Shown: positions 33,732-43,151, numbered from the stretch's first letter. The stretch is DNA of 50,932 bases from an uncultured Phocaeicola sp. (GCA_944320885.1 CALUJE010000021.1:1-50932), one strand, 5' to 3'. Notes: generated from the sequence alone by a model not told the origin. Numbers and translations are program-made.

Positions 33732-34805
33732 CTAAAACCTGATATACAGCTGTAGCATTGCCGTATGATAGTTATTACAGAACACACTACGCTCGCCGGT
33801 CTCCGAATATTGTGCGTTGCTGGTGTCGGCATAGCTGTAGGTAGCCTGAATCATAAGGTCTTTCCAAAGCTTGTAGTTGAGAGCAAGTGTATAGAGCGTA
33901 TTTTGTGTGTCGCGTGTCTTTTCGTCACGGTATACGTCCCATGTGCCGTAAACTTTCAGTTTCTTGCAGACGGGTGCTCCTACGGTTACATACCATGCGT
34001 CGGCCTTGTCGGCAGCGTAGGCATTGGTTGTCTTTCCACCTTTAGAGCTGGCGTATTCGCTTCTGAAAGTCCAGTCGCTTTCATACTTGATGCCGTATGC
34101 CATACGGTTACGGTCTACGGTCACACCGTTTCCTTCGTAGCGTCCGCTCCATCCGAAGGCACCTATCTGCAGGTCTTTTACCGGGCTTATCCACAATCCA
34201 CCGATAACATCTTTATGCTTGTTGGCATCCGAGTGGTTTATACCCTGTCCGTTATATACACCTACCTGATAATGCAGCCAGCGATGATTGTCTTTGGCCG
34301 GGAATAGGTCTCCCTGAATCACGATTCCGGCATCCCTTCCTCCTGAAGAATGTTCGCCTGCGCGGTCACTGAATCCGGCCAGTTTCTGTACCAGCTGTGA
34401 GTAGTTTCCGTATCCTACATCCCAAGGGTTATACGGGTTCTCAAAAGTGAATACGCGCTTCATCTGTCCGAACTTGATATTGATTTCGGGATATTTTTTC
34501 CATTCGCCGTAAGCGTCGAGCATTCGTACGCCCTTGTCTACTCCGGGAGCGCCGCTGAATTCTGCCTGCAGACGGTATCCCCAGTCGTTGAGAATGGTTC
34601 CGCTTACGTAAGCTCGTATCATGCGCAAGTCAAATCCACCTCCGGCATTGTCCGATGTCTTGTCGGTAGTATATTGGTATCGTCCTACAACGTATGCCCC
34701 GAATTTAGGGACAGATGCATACTTTTCGAGATTCTTCAGTTGGGCTTGTGCCGGTGCAACCGATAGGGCAATCAGTATTGCGGCAGCCAGTTTTTTTGTG
34801 TTCAT
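33732..34805 (-). CDS. Phosphate-selective porin O/P family outer-membrane protein
   Basis: A 357-residue outer-membrane barrel. The signal peptide (MNTKKLAAAILIALSVAPAQAQ) is followed by the OprO/OprP pattern of strands: FGAYVVGRYQYT, FDLRMIRAYVSGTI, YRLQAEFSG, AYGEWKKYPEINIKFGQMKRVFTFENPY, GRDAGIVIQGDLF, HYQVGVYNGQGINHSDANKHKD, and the C-terminal AMLQLYIRF ending in Phe as BAM substrates usually do. It is likely a substrate-selective porin; phosphate specificity cannot be assumed. Its ATG overlaps the stop of the binding lipoprotein gene by 4 bases. Confidence 0.92.
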   Translation of the reverse strand: MNTKKLAAAILIALSVAPAQAQLKNLEKYASVPKFGAYVVGRYQYTTDKTSDNAGGGFDLRMIRAYVSGTILNDWGYRLQAEFSGAPGVDKGVRMLDAYGEWKKYPEINIKFGQMKRVFTFENPYNPWDVGYGNYSQLVQKLAGFSDRAGEHSSGGRDAGIVIQGDLFPAKDNHRWLHYQVGVYNGQGINHSDANKHKDVIGGLWISPVKDLQIGAFGWSGRYEGNGVTVDRNRMAYGIKYESDWTFRSEYASSKGGKTTNAYAADKADAWYVTVGAPVCKKLKVYGTWDVYRDEKTRDTQNTLYTLALNYKLWKDLMIQATYSYADTSNAQYSETGERSVFCNNYHTAMLQLYIRF

Positions 34806-35770
34806 TTCTTTACAGATTGTTTTGAGTCAGTATTTAGGTTTTCTTTTAATATGCTGCGGTCGATAATGTCGGCAATGTATTTCTGGGGAATGAGTTCATA
34901 TTGTTTCATCCATACGGTAACAGAGTCGGCGTCTGCCTGCGGAATAACGCGTGCCTGATGGTAACGGGCTATTTTTACAGGTGCTTTCCAGTGCGGAAGT
35001 CCGATGCTGTCGGCTACGTTTCTGTACCATTCGCGCACCGGATGTGCATTCATGTATTCCACTCCGCGGTTGTATCCTTTTACCAGCTTTTGCACGTGTT
35101 CTTTTTTCTTGTCGAGAGCCTGCTGGCTGAATGCCGTAACAGTAGTTATCAGGTTCAGGTTGTTGCACGAATACAGTTTGATGGCCTTGTTGCGTACGGC
35201 TTCTGTAGCAAACGGGTCTCTGAATATTCCTGCATCAATCTGGCTGTTGAGCAGCATGCTCAGGCGTATATTTTCATTGTCTATGGCCGGCTTGTTCACA
35301 TCATCCTTGCTGTATTCCAGTCCTTGGGTGAGTTTGTCTACCAGATAATGACTTGCGGCATAGTTGGCTACGGCAACGTTCTTATTGTTCAGATCTTTGA
35401 TGTGAAGCACGCTGGAATCGGGGTTTCCTATCAGATAGAAGCATCCTTCATTGGCCATTACCGGAAAAATCCTGTTTCCGTCAGCCGACATTTTTATGGC
35501 ATCGGTCAGGTCGAGCAGGCATCCGTCAAGCTTGCCCTTGCGGTAAAGCGTATCACGCTGTGTCTTCGATTCCAGTCTGATAAAGCGTATCTTTACTTTC
35601 AGCGAATCAAAGTATCCTTTTTGTTCTGCCAAACAGAAAGGCAGCATATCGCTTGAGGGAAAGTAACCGATTGTAAGGTCTGGGTTAACGACTGCGGTTT
35701 TCTCTTTTTTGCATGCAGAGAATGAAATGAGCAATGTAAGGAAGAGATATGGTATGATTTTATGTTTCAT
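34802..35770 (-). CDS. ABC-type substrate-binding lipoprotein (NMT1/SsuA-like)
   Basis: A 322-residue lipoprotein with signal peptide and lipobox SFSAC (Cys20). The mature part resembles the NMT1/THI5-type or nitrate/sulfonate/taurine binding proteins: LTIGYFPSSDMLPFCLAEQKGYF, LDGCLLDLTDAIKM, LNNKNVAVANYAASHYLVDKL, and INAGIF-like DAGIFRDPFATEAV. Such proteins capture small anions or precursors and feed ABC importers. No permease or ATPase gene is adjacent; instead a porin gene is translationally coupled. So it may deliver ligand to a distant importer or act in sensing. The ligand is unknown. Confidence 0.85.
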   Translation of the reverse strand: MKHKIIPYLFLTLLISFSACKKEKTAVVNPDLTIGYFPSSDMLPFCLAEQKGYFDSLKVKIRFIRLESKTQRDTLYRKGKLDGCLLDLTDAIKMSADGNRIFPVMANEGCFYLIGNPDSSVLHIKDLNNKNVAVANYAASHYLVDKLTQGLEYSKDDVNKPAIDNENIRLSMLLNSQIDAGIFRDPFATEAVRNKAIKLYSCNNLNLITTVTAFSQQALDKKKEHVQKLVKGYNRGVEYMNAHPVREWYRNVADSIGLPHWKAPVKIARYHQARVIPQADADSVTVWMKQYELIPQKYIADIIDRSILKENLNTDSKQSVKK

Positions 35771-35791
35771 TATGACAATGGCAGAAATGAT

Positions 35792-35831
35792 AAAAGAAAG
35801 AGACCTGTCTTCATGGATGACCGGTCTCTTT
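35792..35831 (-). terminator. Terminator after pgk
   Basis: On the minus strand AAAGAGACC (from 35831 down to 35823) pairs with GGTCTCTTT (35805-35797), followed by CTTTTA. Confidence 0.8.
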
Positions 35832-35855
35832 CCCGATATATGTTTTTATTGTTTA

Positions 35856-37112
35856 TTAGCCTTTGATAGCAGCGATACCCGGCAATACTTTGCCTTCGAT
35901 AGCTTCGAGCAATGCACCTCCACCGGTTGAAACGTAAGATACGCGATCGGCAAGACCGAACTTGTTGATACAAGCTACAGAGTCTCCACCACCGATGAGT
36001 GAGAATGCTCCGTTGGCAGTAGCTTCAACGATAGCTTCTGCTACGGCACGTGAACCGTGAGAGAAGTTGTCGAATTCAAATACTCCGGTAGGACCGTTCC
36101 AAAGAATAGTCTTTGAGTTTTTGATAACGCTTGCAAACTGTTCTTCTGAAGCAGGACCTATATCCATACCTTCCCATCCGTCAGGAATTTCTTTAGACGG
36201 AACAATCTGAGTATTGGCATCGTTAGAGAAAGCGTCAGCAGCCTTGGTATCGGTAGCCAGAACAAGGTTTACATTGTTTTCCTTAGCTTTCTTCATGATG
36301 TCAAGAGCAAGGTCGAGTTTGTCATCTTCACAGATAGAAGTACCGATTTTACCTCCCATTGCTTTCATGAATGTATAAGTCATACCTCCAGCAAGAATCA
36401 GGTTGTCTACTTTAGTCAGCAGGTTTTCAATGATTTCAATCTTGGTTGAAACTTTAGAACCACCCATGATGGCAGTAAACGGACGTTTGATATCGTTCAT
36501 TACTTTATCAACGGCTTTTACTTCTTTTTCCATCAGATAACCGAACATCTTGTGGTCAGCATCGAAATAGTCGGCAATCAGAGCTGTAGAAGCGTGAGCA
36601 CGGTGAGCAGTACCGAAAGCATCGTTTACATAGCAGTCAGCATATGCAGCCAATACTTTGGTAAATTCTTTCTGGCTTTCCTTTACGGCTTTCTTTGCAG
36701 CTTTCTTTTCTTCGTCAGAAGCATCTTCAGCCAAACCGCGTGGTTTTCCTTCTTCTTCAGCATAGAAGCGGAGGTTTTCAAGCAGAACAGCTTCTCCCGG
36801 TTTTAATGCAGCTACGATATCTTGAGCTTTCTGACAATCTTCTGCAAATTTAACTTCTGTACCCAATACTTCAGAAACATGAGCCAAGATATGCTTCAAT
36901 GAATATTTGGGATCGGGATTCTTTTTAGGACGTCCCATGTGTGAAGCAATAATTAACATACCGCCGTCTGCCAGAATCTTTTTCAGGGTTGGCATGGCTG
37001 CACGGATACGAGTATCATCGGTAATATTGAAGTTCTCATCCAATGGCACATTGAAGTCTACACGGACAAATGCCTTTTTACCGGCAAAATTGAAGTTGTC
37101 AATCGTTTGCAT
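35856..37112 (-). CDS. pgk: Phosphoglycerate kinase
   Basis: A 418-residue glycolytic enzyme that transfers phosphate between 1,3-bisphosphoglycerate and ADP. Family motifs are [91 protein letters not shown] and [11 protein letters not shown] Lys/Glu-rich insertion near residues 130-147 ([17 protein letters not shown]) makes it slightly longer than the usual 390-400, as I recall for Bacteroidota. It has its own consensus promoter and a terminator, so it is monocistronic. Confidence 0.97.
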   Translation of the reverse strand: MQTIDNFNFAGKKAFVRVDFNVPLDENFNITDDTRIRAAMPTLKKILADGGMLIIASHMGRPKKNPDPKYSLKHILAHVSEVLGTEVKFAEDCQKAQDIVAALKPGEAVLLENLRFYAEEEGKPRGLAEDASDEEKKAAKKAVKESQKEFTKVLAAYADCYVNDAFGTAHRAHASTALIADYFDADHKMFGYLMEKEVKAVDKVMNDIKRPFTAIMGGSKVSTKIEIIENLLTKVDNLILAGGMTYTFMKAMGGKIGTSICEDDKLDLALDIMKKAKENNVNLVLATDTKAADAFSNDANTQIVPSKEIPDGWEGMDIGPASEEQFASVIKNSKTILWNGPTGVFEFDNFSHGSRAVAEAIVEATANGAFSLIGGGDSVACINKFGLADRVSYVSTGGGALLEAIEGKVLPGIAAIKG

Positions 37113-37174
37113 AATGTTTTCGTTTTTTTGTTTTATAATTTATATTAGCTTTTTATCTGTGCTATTTCCGGACG

Positions 37175-37203
37175 CAAATTTATTAAATTCTGAGTTAAGC
37201 AAA
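37175..37203 (-). promoter_or_regulatory. pgk promoter
   Basis: On the minus strand TTTG (37200-37203), a 17-bp spacer and TAAATTTG (37175-37182). Both boxes are exact. The leader to the ATG at 37112 is about 55 bases. Confidence 0.75.
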
Positions 37204-37244
37204 CATTAATTTGTATTTAATTATTTATCGTATGTGTTATAACT

Positions 37245-37913
37245 TTATTCTTTCGAGGTCTTTGCAGCAACTTTGTATTGCTTTTTGTAATGTTTGCATA
37301 GCAATTTTAATCCGCATTGTTCGCATTTGGGAGAGCGAGCCGTACAGGTATATCTTCCGTGAAGGATAAGCCAGTGATGGGCGGTCGGTATTATCTCGGA
37401 AGGAATGTTCCTGGTCAGTTCCTTTTCAACGCTGAACGGGGTAGTGCAGCGTTCACTTACCAGCCCTATACGGTGACTTACTCTGAATACGTGCGTATCG
37501 ACTGCCATAGTTGCTTTATTGAACACTACGGCCTGTATTACGTTGGCTGTTTTGCGGCCTACTCCGGGCAGTTTGGTTAAATCATCCAGATTATCAGGCA
37601 CCTGTCCGTTGAAGTCGGCAATCAGTTTTTGTGCCATGCCTACCAGATGCTTGGCCTTGTTATTCGGATACGATACACTGCGTATGTATTCAAAAATTAC
37701 TTCAGGAGTGCTTGCCGCCATCACTTCGGGGGTGGGAAAGTCTCTGAAGAGGGCAGGAGTTATCATGTTGACACGTTTGTCCGTACATTGTGCCGAAAGT
37801 ATAACGGCTACCAGAAGCTCGAACGGTGTATTATAATGCAGTTCAGTCTCGGCTATGGGCATAGCTTCCTGAAAGTAAGCTATCACTTGTCTGTATAATT
37901 CATTTTTTCTCAT
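37245..37913 (-). CDS. nth: Endonuclease III
   Basis: A 222-residue DNA glycosylase/AP lyase that removes oxidised pyrimidines. The helix-hairpin-helix LPGVGRKTANVI carries the catalytic Lys121, Asp139 is in AVDTHVFR, and the 4Fe-4S cluster ligands Cys190, Cys197, Cys200 and Cys206 have the canonical C-x6-C-x2-C-x5-C spacing. The ATG overlaps the MFS gene stop by 4 bases, so nth is translated from the MFS transcript. Confidence 0.96.
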   Translation of the reverse strand: MRKNELYRQVIAYFQEAMPIAETELHYNTPFELLVAVILSAQCTDKRVNMITPALFRDFPTPEVMAASTPEVIFEYIRSVSYPNNKAKHLVGMAQKLIADFNGQVPDNLDDLTKLPGVGRKTANVIQAVVFNKATMAVDTHVFRVSHRIGLVSERCTTPFSVEKELTRNIPSEIIPTAHHWLILHGRYTCTARSPKCEQCGLKLLCKHYKKQYKVAAKTSKE

Positions 37914-39106
37914 CTTACCTTATTCTTGTTGAAGTGTGGTGTAACTTTTAAGCGGAAATACAAAGCTGAGAAGATGGTCAGGGTTGCTCCGAACAGGTAA
38001 GCATAGCTGAAGCTGCTGATGTGTGCTATGTATCCTCCGGCTACCATTCCCAATCCGATTCCTACATCCCATGAAGTGAGATAAGTAGAGGTGGCGGTAC
38101 CGCGCTGCTTGTTCTCTGCCAGGTTGACAAACAAGGTGTTGAATGCTGGAAACATGGTTCCGAATCCGATACCCAGGAACAGAGCGATGCCAAAGAACAG
38201 TATTTCTGTGACACGGCTGCTCCATTGTATGAAATATGCGCACGATGCCAGCAGAAAGAAACATGCAATAACGATATAGATGCCGGCATCAATAACCTGA
38301 GTGATTTTACCTTTGTCGACCATACGTCCGGAAAACATTCTGGAAATAGCTATTCCGGCTGCCATGAAAGTGAAGAAGAAACCCGTTTCTACGTGGATAT
38401 GAATTTGTTCGGCATACATTGCCACGTAGTTGGTTGTCATTCCATACGGAATGGATAGCAGCAGCAAGGCAAATCCTGCGGGCAGACCTTTCAGCAGAAT
38501 AAAACGGTCCAGTGAAACAGGCTCCCGCTTTACCGGAACCTTGTATGGTGTTTTCACGAGAGATGCCATCAGAAATCCCAAGGCACACGATATGAGTGAA
38601 CAGGTAAAGATGAAAGAAAATGATGTTCCGGCATTGTGCATGAAAAGTCCGGCCATCGGGCCTATTGACATGGCTATGTTGTTGGCCAGACCGTAGTATC
38701 CCAGTCCTTCACCTCTGCGTGAAGACGGCATGATGTCTATGACGATTGTATTTCCGCCTACACTGACCGTACCAAATGACAATCCGTGAATTACTCTGAA
38801 GATGATAAACATGGTGAGTGTGCCCGCAATGATATATCCTGCAAACATCAGTGTAAAGATGAAATAGGATATCAGGTAAAGGGGTTTTCGGGCAAATGTG
38901 TCTATCAGATAACCTGAAAACGGACGGATGCACAGAGAGGCTACTGTGTAACATGCCAGTATGATACCAATGCTTGACTCGTTCGCATTGAAAACTTCTT
39001 TCAGATAGAAGGGTAGTACGGGCATAAGAAACCAGAATCCGAAGAATAGAAGGAAATTGGCTGCCAGTATGAAGTAATAGCTCGGAGTGAATAATCTATC
39101 TTTCAT
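37910..39106 (-). CDS. MFS transporter of unknown substrate
   Basis: A 398-residue inner-membrane protein with 12 predicted helices. It has the MFS loop 2-3 motif in a variant form (GYLIDTFARKPLYL) and IFRVIHGLSFGTVSVGGNTIVIDIMPSSRRGEGLGYYG, the pattern of drug/metabolite efflux MFS families. A second loop GRMVDKGKI lies near the middle. The substrate is not inferable. It is the first gene of the MFS-nth pair. The 231-bp upstream gap holds an AT-rich intergenic repeat; no exact -7 box was found. Confidence 0.9.
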   Translation of the reverse strand: MKDRLFTPSYYFILAANFLLFFGFWFLMPVLPFYLKEVFNANESSIGIILACYTVASLCIRPFSGYLIDTFARKPLYLISYFIFTLMFAGYIIAGTLTMFIIFRVIHGLSFGTVSVGGNTIVIDIMPSSRRGEGLGYYGLANNIAMSIGPMAGLFMHNAGTSFSFIFTCSLISCALGFLMASLVKTPYKVPVKREPVSLDRFILLKGLPAGFALLLLSIPYGMTTNYVAMYAEQIHIHVETGFFFTFMAAGIAISRMFSGRMVDKGKITQVIDAGIYIVIACFFLLASCAYFIQWSSRVTEILFFGIALFLGIGFGTMFPAFNTLFVNLAENKQRGTATSTYLTSWDVGIGLGMVAGGYIAHISSFSYAYLFGATLTIFSALYFRLKVTPHFNKNKVR

Positions 39107-39257
39107 ATAGTGTAAACAGTATTATATATTACATATTTTAATGCCCCAAAACCTTGTATAGATTTTGAGGCATTTCTTATAGTAATAGATTAAATACGCA
39201 AAGTATATTACAGGCTATGATTTATTTTTTTATAGCCAATGTTTTTGTGTTTACCGG

Positions 39258-39304
39258 TTATAAATATAAAAATCATAGCCTACTTTTTATTTTTTATAAG
39301 TTAT
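39258..39304. repeat. AT-rich intergenic repeat, copy 2 (inverted relative to copy 1)
   Basis: The reverse complement, with core AAAAGTAGGCTATGATTTTT, aligns along 47 bp with 18177-18223. Related ATAGCC/GGCTAT pieces lie at 39212-39238. It is in the pheS-MFS gap. Confidence 0.6.
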
Positions 39305-39337
39305 GCCTTGAATATTTATAACGCATGTTTTTTCCCA

Positions 39338-40372
39338 TTAATGGGCTGCTTCAAATTCTTTCAGGAAGCGGGTATCGTTTTCTGAGAACAGACGCAGGTC
39401 ATTGACGCGGTATTTCAGGTTGGTAATACGTTCGATACCCATACCGAGTGCGTATCCGCTGTATACCTTGCTATCAATTCCGTTCAGTTCCAGTACATTG
39501 GGGTCAACCATTCCACATCCCAATATTTCAACCCATCCTGTTCCTTTGCAGAACGGACATCCTTTTCCTCCACAAATGTTACAGCTGATATCCATTTCGG
39601 CCGATGGCTCTGTAAACGGGAAGTAAGAAGGACGCAGACGAATCTTGGTATCTGCTCCGAACATTTCCTTGGCAAACAGCAACAGTACCTGCTTCAAATC
39701 GGTGAATGATACGTTCTTGTCTACGTATAAAGCTTCAACCTGATGGAAGAAAGCGTGTGCACGGTAGCTGATGGCTTCGTTGCGGTATACACGTCCCGGA
39801 CAGATGACGCGGATAGGAGGCTGTGTCGTTTCCATCACACGGCTTTGTACGCTTGATGTGTGTGTACGCAGGATAACATTGTGTGTAACGTTTCCTTCGT
39901 TATTTTCAATGAAGAATGTATCCTGCATGTCGCGTGCCGGATGATCTTCGGCAAAGTTCATGGATGAGAATACGTGCCAGTCATCTTCTACTTCAGGACC
40001 GTCGGCGATATTGAATCCAAGACGTGCAAATATATCGATGATTTCGTCTTTTACAATTGAAAGAGGGTGTCTTGTTCCCAGTTCAATAGGATATGCGGTT
40101 CGTGTAAGATCCAGTTCGTCACATCCGCACTCTTTGCTTTCAAATGCTTCTTTCAGTTCGGCAATTCGTTCTTGTGTGCGTTGTTTCAGTTCGTTTAGTT
40201 TCATTCCCACTTCCTTTTTCTGCTCGGCAGGAACATTGCGGAAATCGGCCATTAATTCATTGATGGCACCTTTTTTACTCAAGTATTTAATGCGGAGAGC
40301 TTCTAACTCTTCAGCACTGTTTGCCGTAAGTGAGTTTACTTCGGACAGAAGTTGTTGAATTTTGGCTATCAT
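39338..40372 (-). CDS. pheS: Phenylalanyl-tRNA synthetase alpha subunit
   Basis: A 344-residue class II aminoacyl-tRNA synthetase catalytic subunit. The N-terminal coiled coil (about 1-85) binds tRNA; the catalytic core has motif 2 (VICPGRVYRNEAISYRAHAFFHQVEALYVD) and motif 3 (GYALGMGIERITNLKY). A Cys-rich insert, CNICGGKGCPFCKGTGW, replaces the short loop of E. coli PheS and looks like a small metal-binding ribbon. pheT is not adjacent, so the two subunits are encoded apart. The promoter at 40411-40418 is divergent from the DUF4348 gene. Confidence 0.96.
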   Translation of the reverse strand: MIAKIQQLLSEVNSLTANSAEELEALRIKYLSKKGAINELMADFRNVPAEQKKEVGMKLNELKQRTQERIAELKEAFESKECGCDELDLTRTAYPIELGTRHPLSIVKDEIIDIFARLGFNIADGPEVEDDWHVFSSMNFAEDHPARDMQDTFFIENNEGNVTHNVILRTHTSSVQSRVMETTQPPIRVICPGRVYRNEAISYRAHAFFHQVEALYVDKNVSFTDLKQVLLLFAKEMFGADTKIRLRPSYFPFTEPSAEMDISCNICGGKGCPFCKGTGWVEILGCGMVDPNVLELNGIDSKVYSGYALGMGIERITNLKYRVNDLRLFSENDTRFLKEFEAAH

Positions 40373-40410
40373 TATAGTGCTTTATTTTTTTTGTTCTACT
40401 TAAAAACATG

Positions 40411-40418
40411 CAAAGGTA
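40411..40418 (-). promoter_or_regulatory. -7 box of pheS
   Basis: On the minus strand TACCTTTG, an exact TAnnTTTG, is 38 bp before the ATG. No clear -33 box. It faces a divergent promoter 44 bp away. Confidence 0.5.
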
Positions 40419-40439
40419 ATGATTTAAACTGAATAATAT

Positions 40440-40469
40440 GTTGTTTTTAAAATAAAAGAGGTAATTTTG
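40440..40469 (+). promoter_or_regulatory. Promoter of the DUF4348 lipoprotein gene
   Basis: GTTG (40440-40443), an 18-bp spacer and TAATTTTG (40462-40469). The predicted leader is only about 10 bases. Confidence 0.6.
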
Positions 40470-40485
40470 CACGAATTTTGAAAGT

Positions 40486-41340
40486 ATGAAAACTTTATCT
40501 GTAGGATTTATAATGCTGTTCCTCTGCTATGCTTGTAAGCCTGGCAATGGAAGTTCAGATGGCAATTCTGTTGCCATGACTGCTGTGGGAGATTCTTCTG
40601 CTGTCGTTCAGGCAGATTCTTTGGTAATGGATTCTGCGGCGAAAGCTGCGATACCTAAGAATATAGATGAAACATTTGATGATTTTGTATATACTTATGC
40701 AAGTGACAAACGTTTCCAGCTGTATCGTACTCATTTCCCCTTACCTTATGTAAAAGATACCGTACGTGTGGAGATAAAACGTTCGGAGTGGATACATGAT
40801 GCCTTGTATACCAATCTGGAGTTTTACAACATCCTTTTTGACAAGGAAGAAGATATGGAAATAGAGAAAGATACCCGTACAGATAAAGTAAATGTATCAT
40901 GGTTGTTCCTTGACAAGAAAGAAGCGCGCCATTATTATTTTGAACGTAACAAAGGGTATTGGATGCTTGAAAATATAACTCAGAAATCGTATGAGGGTGG
41001 GCCGAACGAGGCTTTCCTCAGCTTCTTCTATGAGTTCTGTAATGACTCTGTTTTTCAGAGAGAGCATATTGCGCCTTCTTTAAAGTTTGTGACCAATGAC
41101 CCTGATGACGACTTTAATGTTATCGAGGCTTTCATATCTGTTGACCAATGGTTTGCATTCCGTCCTTCTTTGCCGAAGAACAAGATGACAAACATAGATT
41201 ACGGGCAGTCATACAGTGCAAAGTCAAGACACAAGATTGTTACGTTCCGTGGTATTGGAACAGGTTATAGCAATACGCTGTTCTTTACCCGTGACGGCAA
41301 TTCATGGAAACTTACGGAATACGAAGACTTGAGTAATTAA
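40486..41340 (+). CDS. DUF4348 lipoprotein
   Basis: A 284-residue probable lipoprotein with a short signal peptide and Cys17 (LCYACKPG). A low-complexity Ser/Ala/Asp linker reaches about residue 60 and a globular domain follows (IDETFDDFVYTYASDKRFQL, RTHFPLPYVKD, FLDKKEARHYYFERNKGYWML, GTGYSNTLFFTRDGNSWKLTEYEDLS). I recognise the DUF4348 pattern, found in Bacteroidales; function unknown. It precedes murB by 15 bp on the same strand, so an envelope-linked role and co-transcription are plausible. Confidence 0.85.
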   Translation: MKTLSVGFIMLFLCYACKPGNGSSDGNSVAMTAVGDSSAVVQADSLVMDSAAKAAIPKNIDETFDDFVYTYASDKRFQLYRTHFPLPYVKDTVRVEIKRSEWIHDALYTNLEFYNILFDKEEDMEIEKDTRTDKVNVSWLFLDKKEARHYYFERNKGYWMLENITQKSYEGGPNEAFLSFFYEFCNDSVFQREHIAPSLKFVTNDPDDDFNVIEAFISVDQWFAFRPSLPKNKMTNIDYGQSYSAKSRHKIVTFRGIGTGYSNTLFFTRDGNSWKLTEYEDLSN

Positions 41341-41355
41341 TATACAGAAACCAAT

Positions 41356-42375
41356 ATGATACACAGATATAACGACCATTCTTTGTTGGCCCACAATACA
41401 TTCGGCATGAATGTAAAAGCGAAATCCTTTATTGAGTATACTACTGTTGATGATTTGAAGGAGTTGCTTGTAGAAATGGCACGTACGGGCGAAAATCAAA
41501 AAATGCTCTCGATAGGAGGGGGCAGCAACTTGTTGTTTGCCGGAGATTTTCAGGGGACAGTATTGCATTCGCTGATTAAAGGAATGGAAGTTTGTCGTGA
41601 AACAGATGAAACCGTCTGGGTGAGAGTAGGAGCCGGAGAAGTTTGGGATGACTTTGTGGCTTATAGTGTCTCTCATCAGTGGTACGGAGCAGAAAATCTG
41701 TCGGCCATTCCTGGTGAAGTGGGAGCCAGTGCCATACAGAATATTGGTGCATACGGAGCGGAAGTAAAAGATATCATAAGTCAAGTTGAGGCAGTAGAAG
41801 TAGAGACTGCGCAGATATGTTCCTTTAATGTCGGCGAGTGCAAGTATGCATATCGGCAAAGTATCTTTAAAAAAGAACTGAAAGGGAAATATATTGTAAC
41901 TCATGTAATATATAAGCTGAGTAAAAATCCGGTTTTTCATATTGATTATGGTAATTTGAAAGCTGTTCTCGAAGGAAAGCCTTTGACTCTCGAAAATGTG
42001 AGAAATGCAGTATGTGCTGTTCGCAGCAGTAAATTGCCCGATCCTAAGGTGATGGGCAATGCTGGCAGTTTCTTTATGAATCCTGTTGTGCCGCGTGAAC
42101 AGTTCCTTAAATTGCAGGCCGAGTATCCTTCAATGCCTCATTATGAAGTGGATGAAAATTCCGTGAAGATTCCTGCGGGATGGATGATAGACCAGTGTGG
42201 ATGGAAGGGGCGTGCTTTGGGAAAAGCCGGTGTTCATGACAAACAGGCTTTGGTCCTTGTTAATTTGGGCGGTGCAACCGGACAGGAAGTCATGCAATTG
42301 GCATATACGGTGCAGCAGGATGTAAAACAAAAGTTCGGCATTGATATTTTCCCGGAAGTTAATTATATAGATTAG
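41356..42375 (+). CDS. murB: UDP-N-acetylenolpyruvoylglucosamine reductase
   Basis: A 339-residue FAD- and NADPH-dependent enzyme of the second committed step of peptidoglycan synthesis, in the cytoplasm. Motifs include HNTFGMNVKAKSFIEY, the FAD loop SIGGGSNLLF, LSAIPGEVGASAIQNIGAYGAEVKD, the Tyr-containing YAYRQSIFK and the catalytic-Ser loop MGNAGSFFMNPVV. The length and loops correspond to the type I (E. coli-like) enzyme. It is the second gene of the DUF4348-murB-MBL run, with 17 bp to the next gene. Confidence 0.97.
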   Translation: MIHRYNDHSLLAHNTFGMNVKAKSFIEYTTVDDLKELLVEMARTGENQKMLSIGGGSNLLFAGDFQGTVLHSLIKGMEVCRETDETVWVRVGAGEVWDDFVAYSVSHQWYGAENLSAIPGEVGASAIQNIGAYGAEVKDIISQVEAVEVETAQICSFNVGECKYAYRQSIFKKELKGKYIVTHVIYKLSKNPVFHIDYGNLKAVLEGKPLTLENVRNAVCAVRSSKLPDPKVMGNAGSFFMNPVVPREQFLKLQAEYPSMPHYEVDENSVKIPAGWMIDQCGWKGRALGKAGVHDKQALVLVNLGGATGQEVMQLAYTVQQDVKQKFGIDIFPEVNYID

Positions 42376-42392
42376 ACTGACTTTACTTGCAT

Positions 42393-43151
42393 ATGAAAGT
42401 TACAATACTCGGAAGCGGTACTTCAACAGGAGTTCCTGAAGTGGGATGTCAGTGTGAAGTATGTACTTCAAAAGACGTACATGACAAGAGATTGCGTACA
42501 TCGGCTTTGGTTGAGGTTAATGACGTGCGTATACTGATTGATTGCGGTCCGGATTTCAGAGAACAAATGATGCATGTTCCTTTCAGGCAGATAGACGGAG
42601 TGCTGATAACACATGAACATTACGACCATGTGGGAGGAATAGATGACTTGCGTCCTTTCTGTCGTCTGGGAGAAATTCCCATATATGCAGAAAGAACAAC
42701 CGGTGATCGGCTGAAAGCGCGTATGCCTTATTGTTTTGTAGAAAACAAATATCCGGGTGTGCCTCAGGTGAATCTGGTTGAAATAACCGAGGGGATACCT
42801 TTCTTTATCAAAGGGCTGGAGATAACCCCCATTCGGGTTATGCATGGTCCGCTGCCTATATTAGGATATCGCATAGGTGATATGGTTTATATAACCGACA
42901 TGAAGACAATGCCGAAAGAAAGCTTTCAGTATTTGAATGGTGTCAAATGTCTTATTGTAAATGCTTTGAGACATGAACCGCACTGGACTCATCAGAGTGT
43001 GGAAGAGGCTTCGGAATTTGCATCCGGAGTAAATCCTTCAGAAACTTACTTTATTCATATGAATCATCATATAGGATTGCATTCTGAGGTGGAAAAGACC
43101 TTGCCTGCTCATGTGCATCTGGCATATGATGGACTTGTTATCAATTGTTGA
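42393..43151 (+). CDS. Metallo-beta-lactamase-fold hydrolase, PhnP-like
   Basis: A 252-residue MBL-fold protein starting MKVTILGSGTSTGVPEVGCQ. It has an early Cys pair (CQCEVC, as in PhnP-type phosphodiesterases), IDCGPDFREQM, the metal motif THEHYDHVGGIDDLRPF, and the later metal ligands TDMK, VNALRHEPHWTHQ and YFIHMNHHIG. It probably cleaves a cyclic nucleotide or other phosphodiester; the substrate is unknown. TTG 42387 is a weaker alternative start. The 3' end overlaps the convergent DUF3352 gene by 11 bp. Confidence 0.9.
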   Translation: MKVTILGSGTSTGVPEVGCQCEVCTSKDVHDKRLRTSALVEVNDVRILIDCGPDFREQMMHVPFRQIDGVLITHEHYDHVGGIDDLRPFCRLGEIPIYAERTTGDRLKARMPYCFVENKYPGVPQVNLVEITEGIPFFIKGLEITPIRVMHGPLPILGYRIGDMVYITDMKTMPKESFQYLNGVKCLIVNALRHEPHWTHQSVEEASEFASGVNPSETYFIHMNHHIGLHSEVEKTLPAHVHLAYDGLVINC

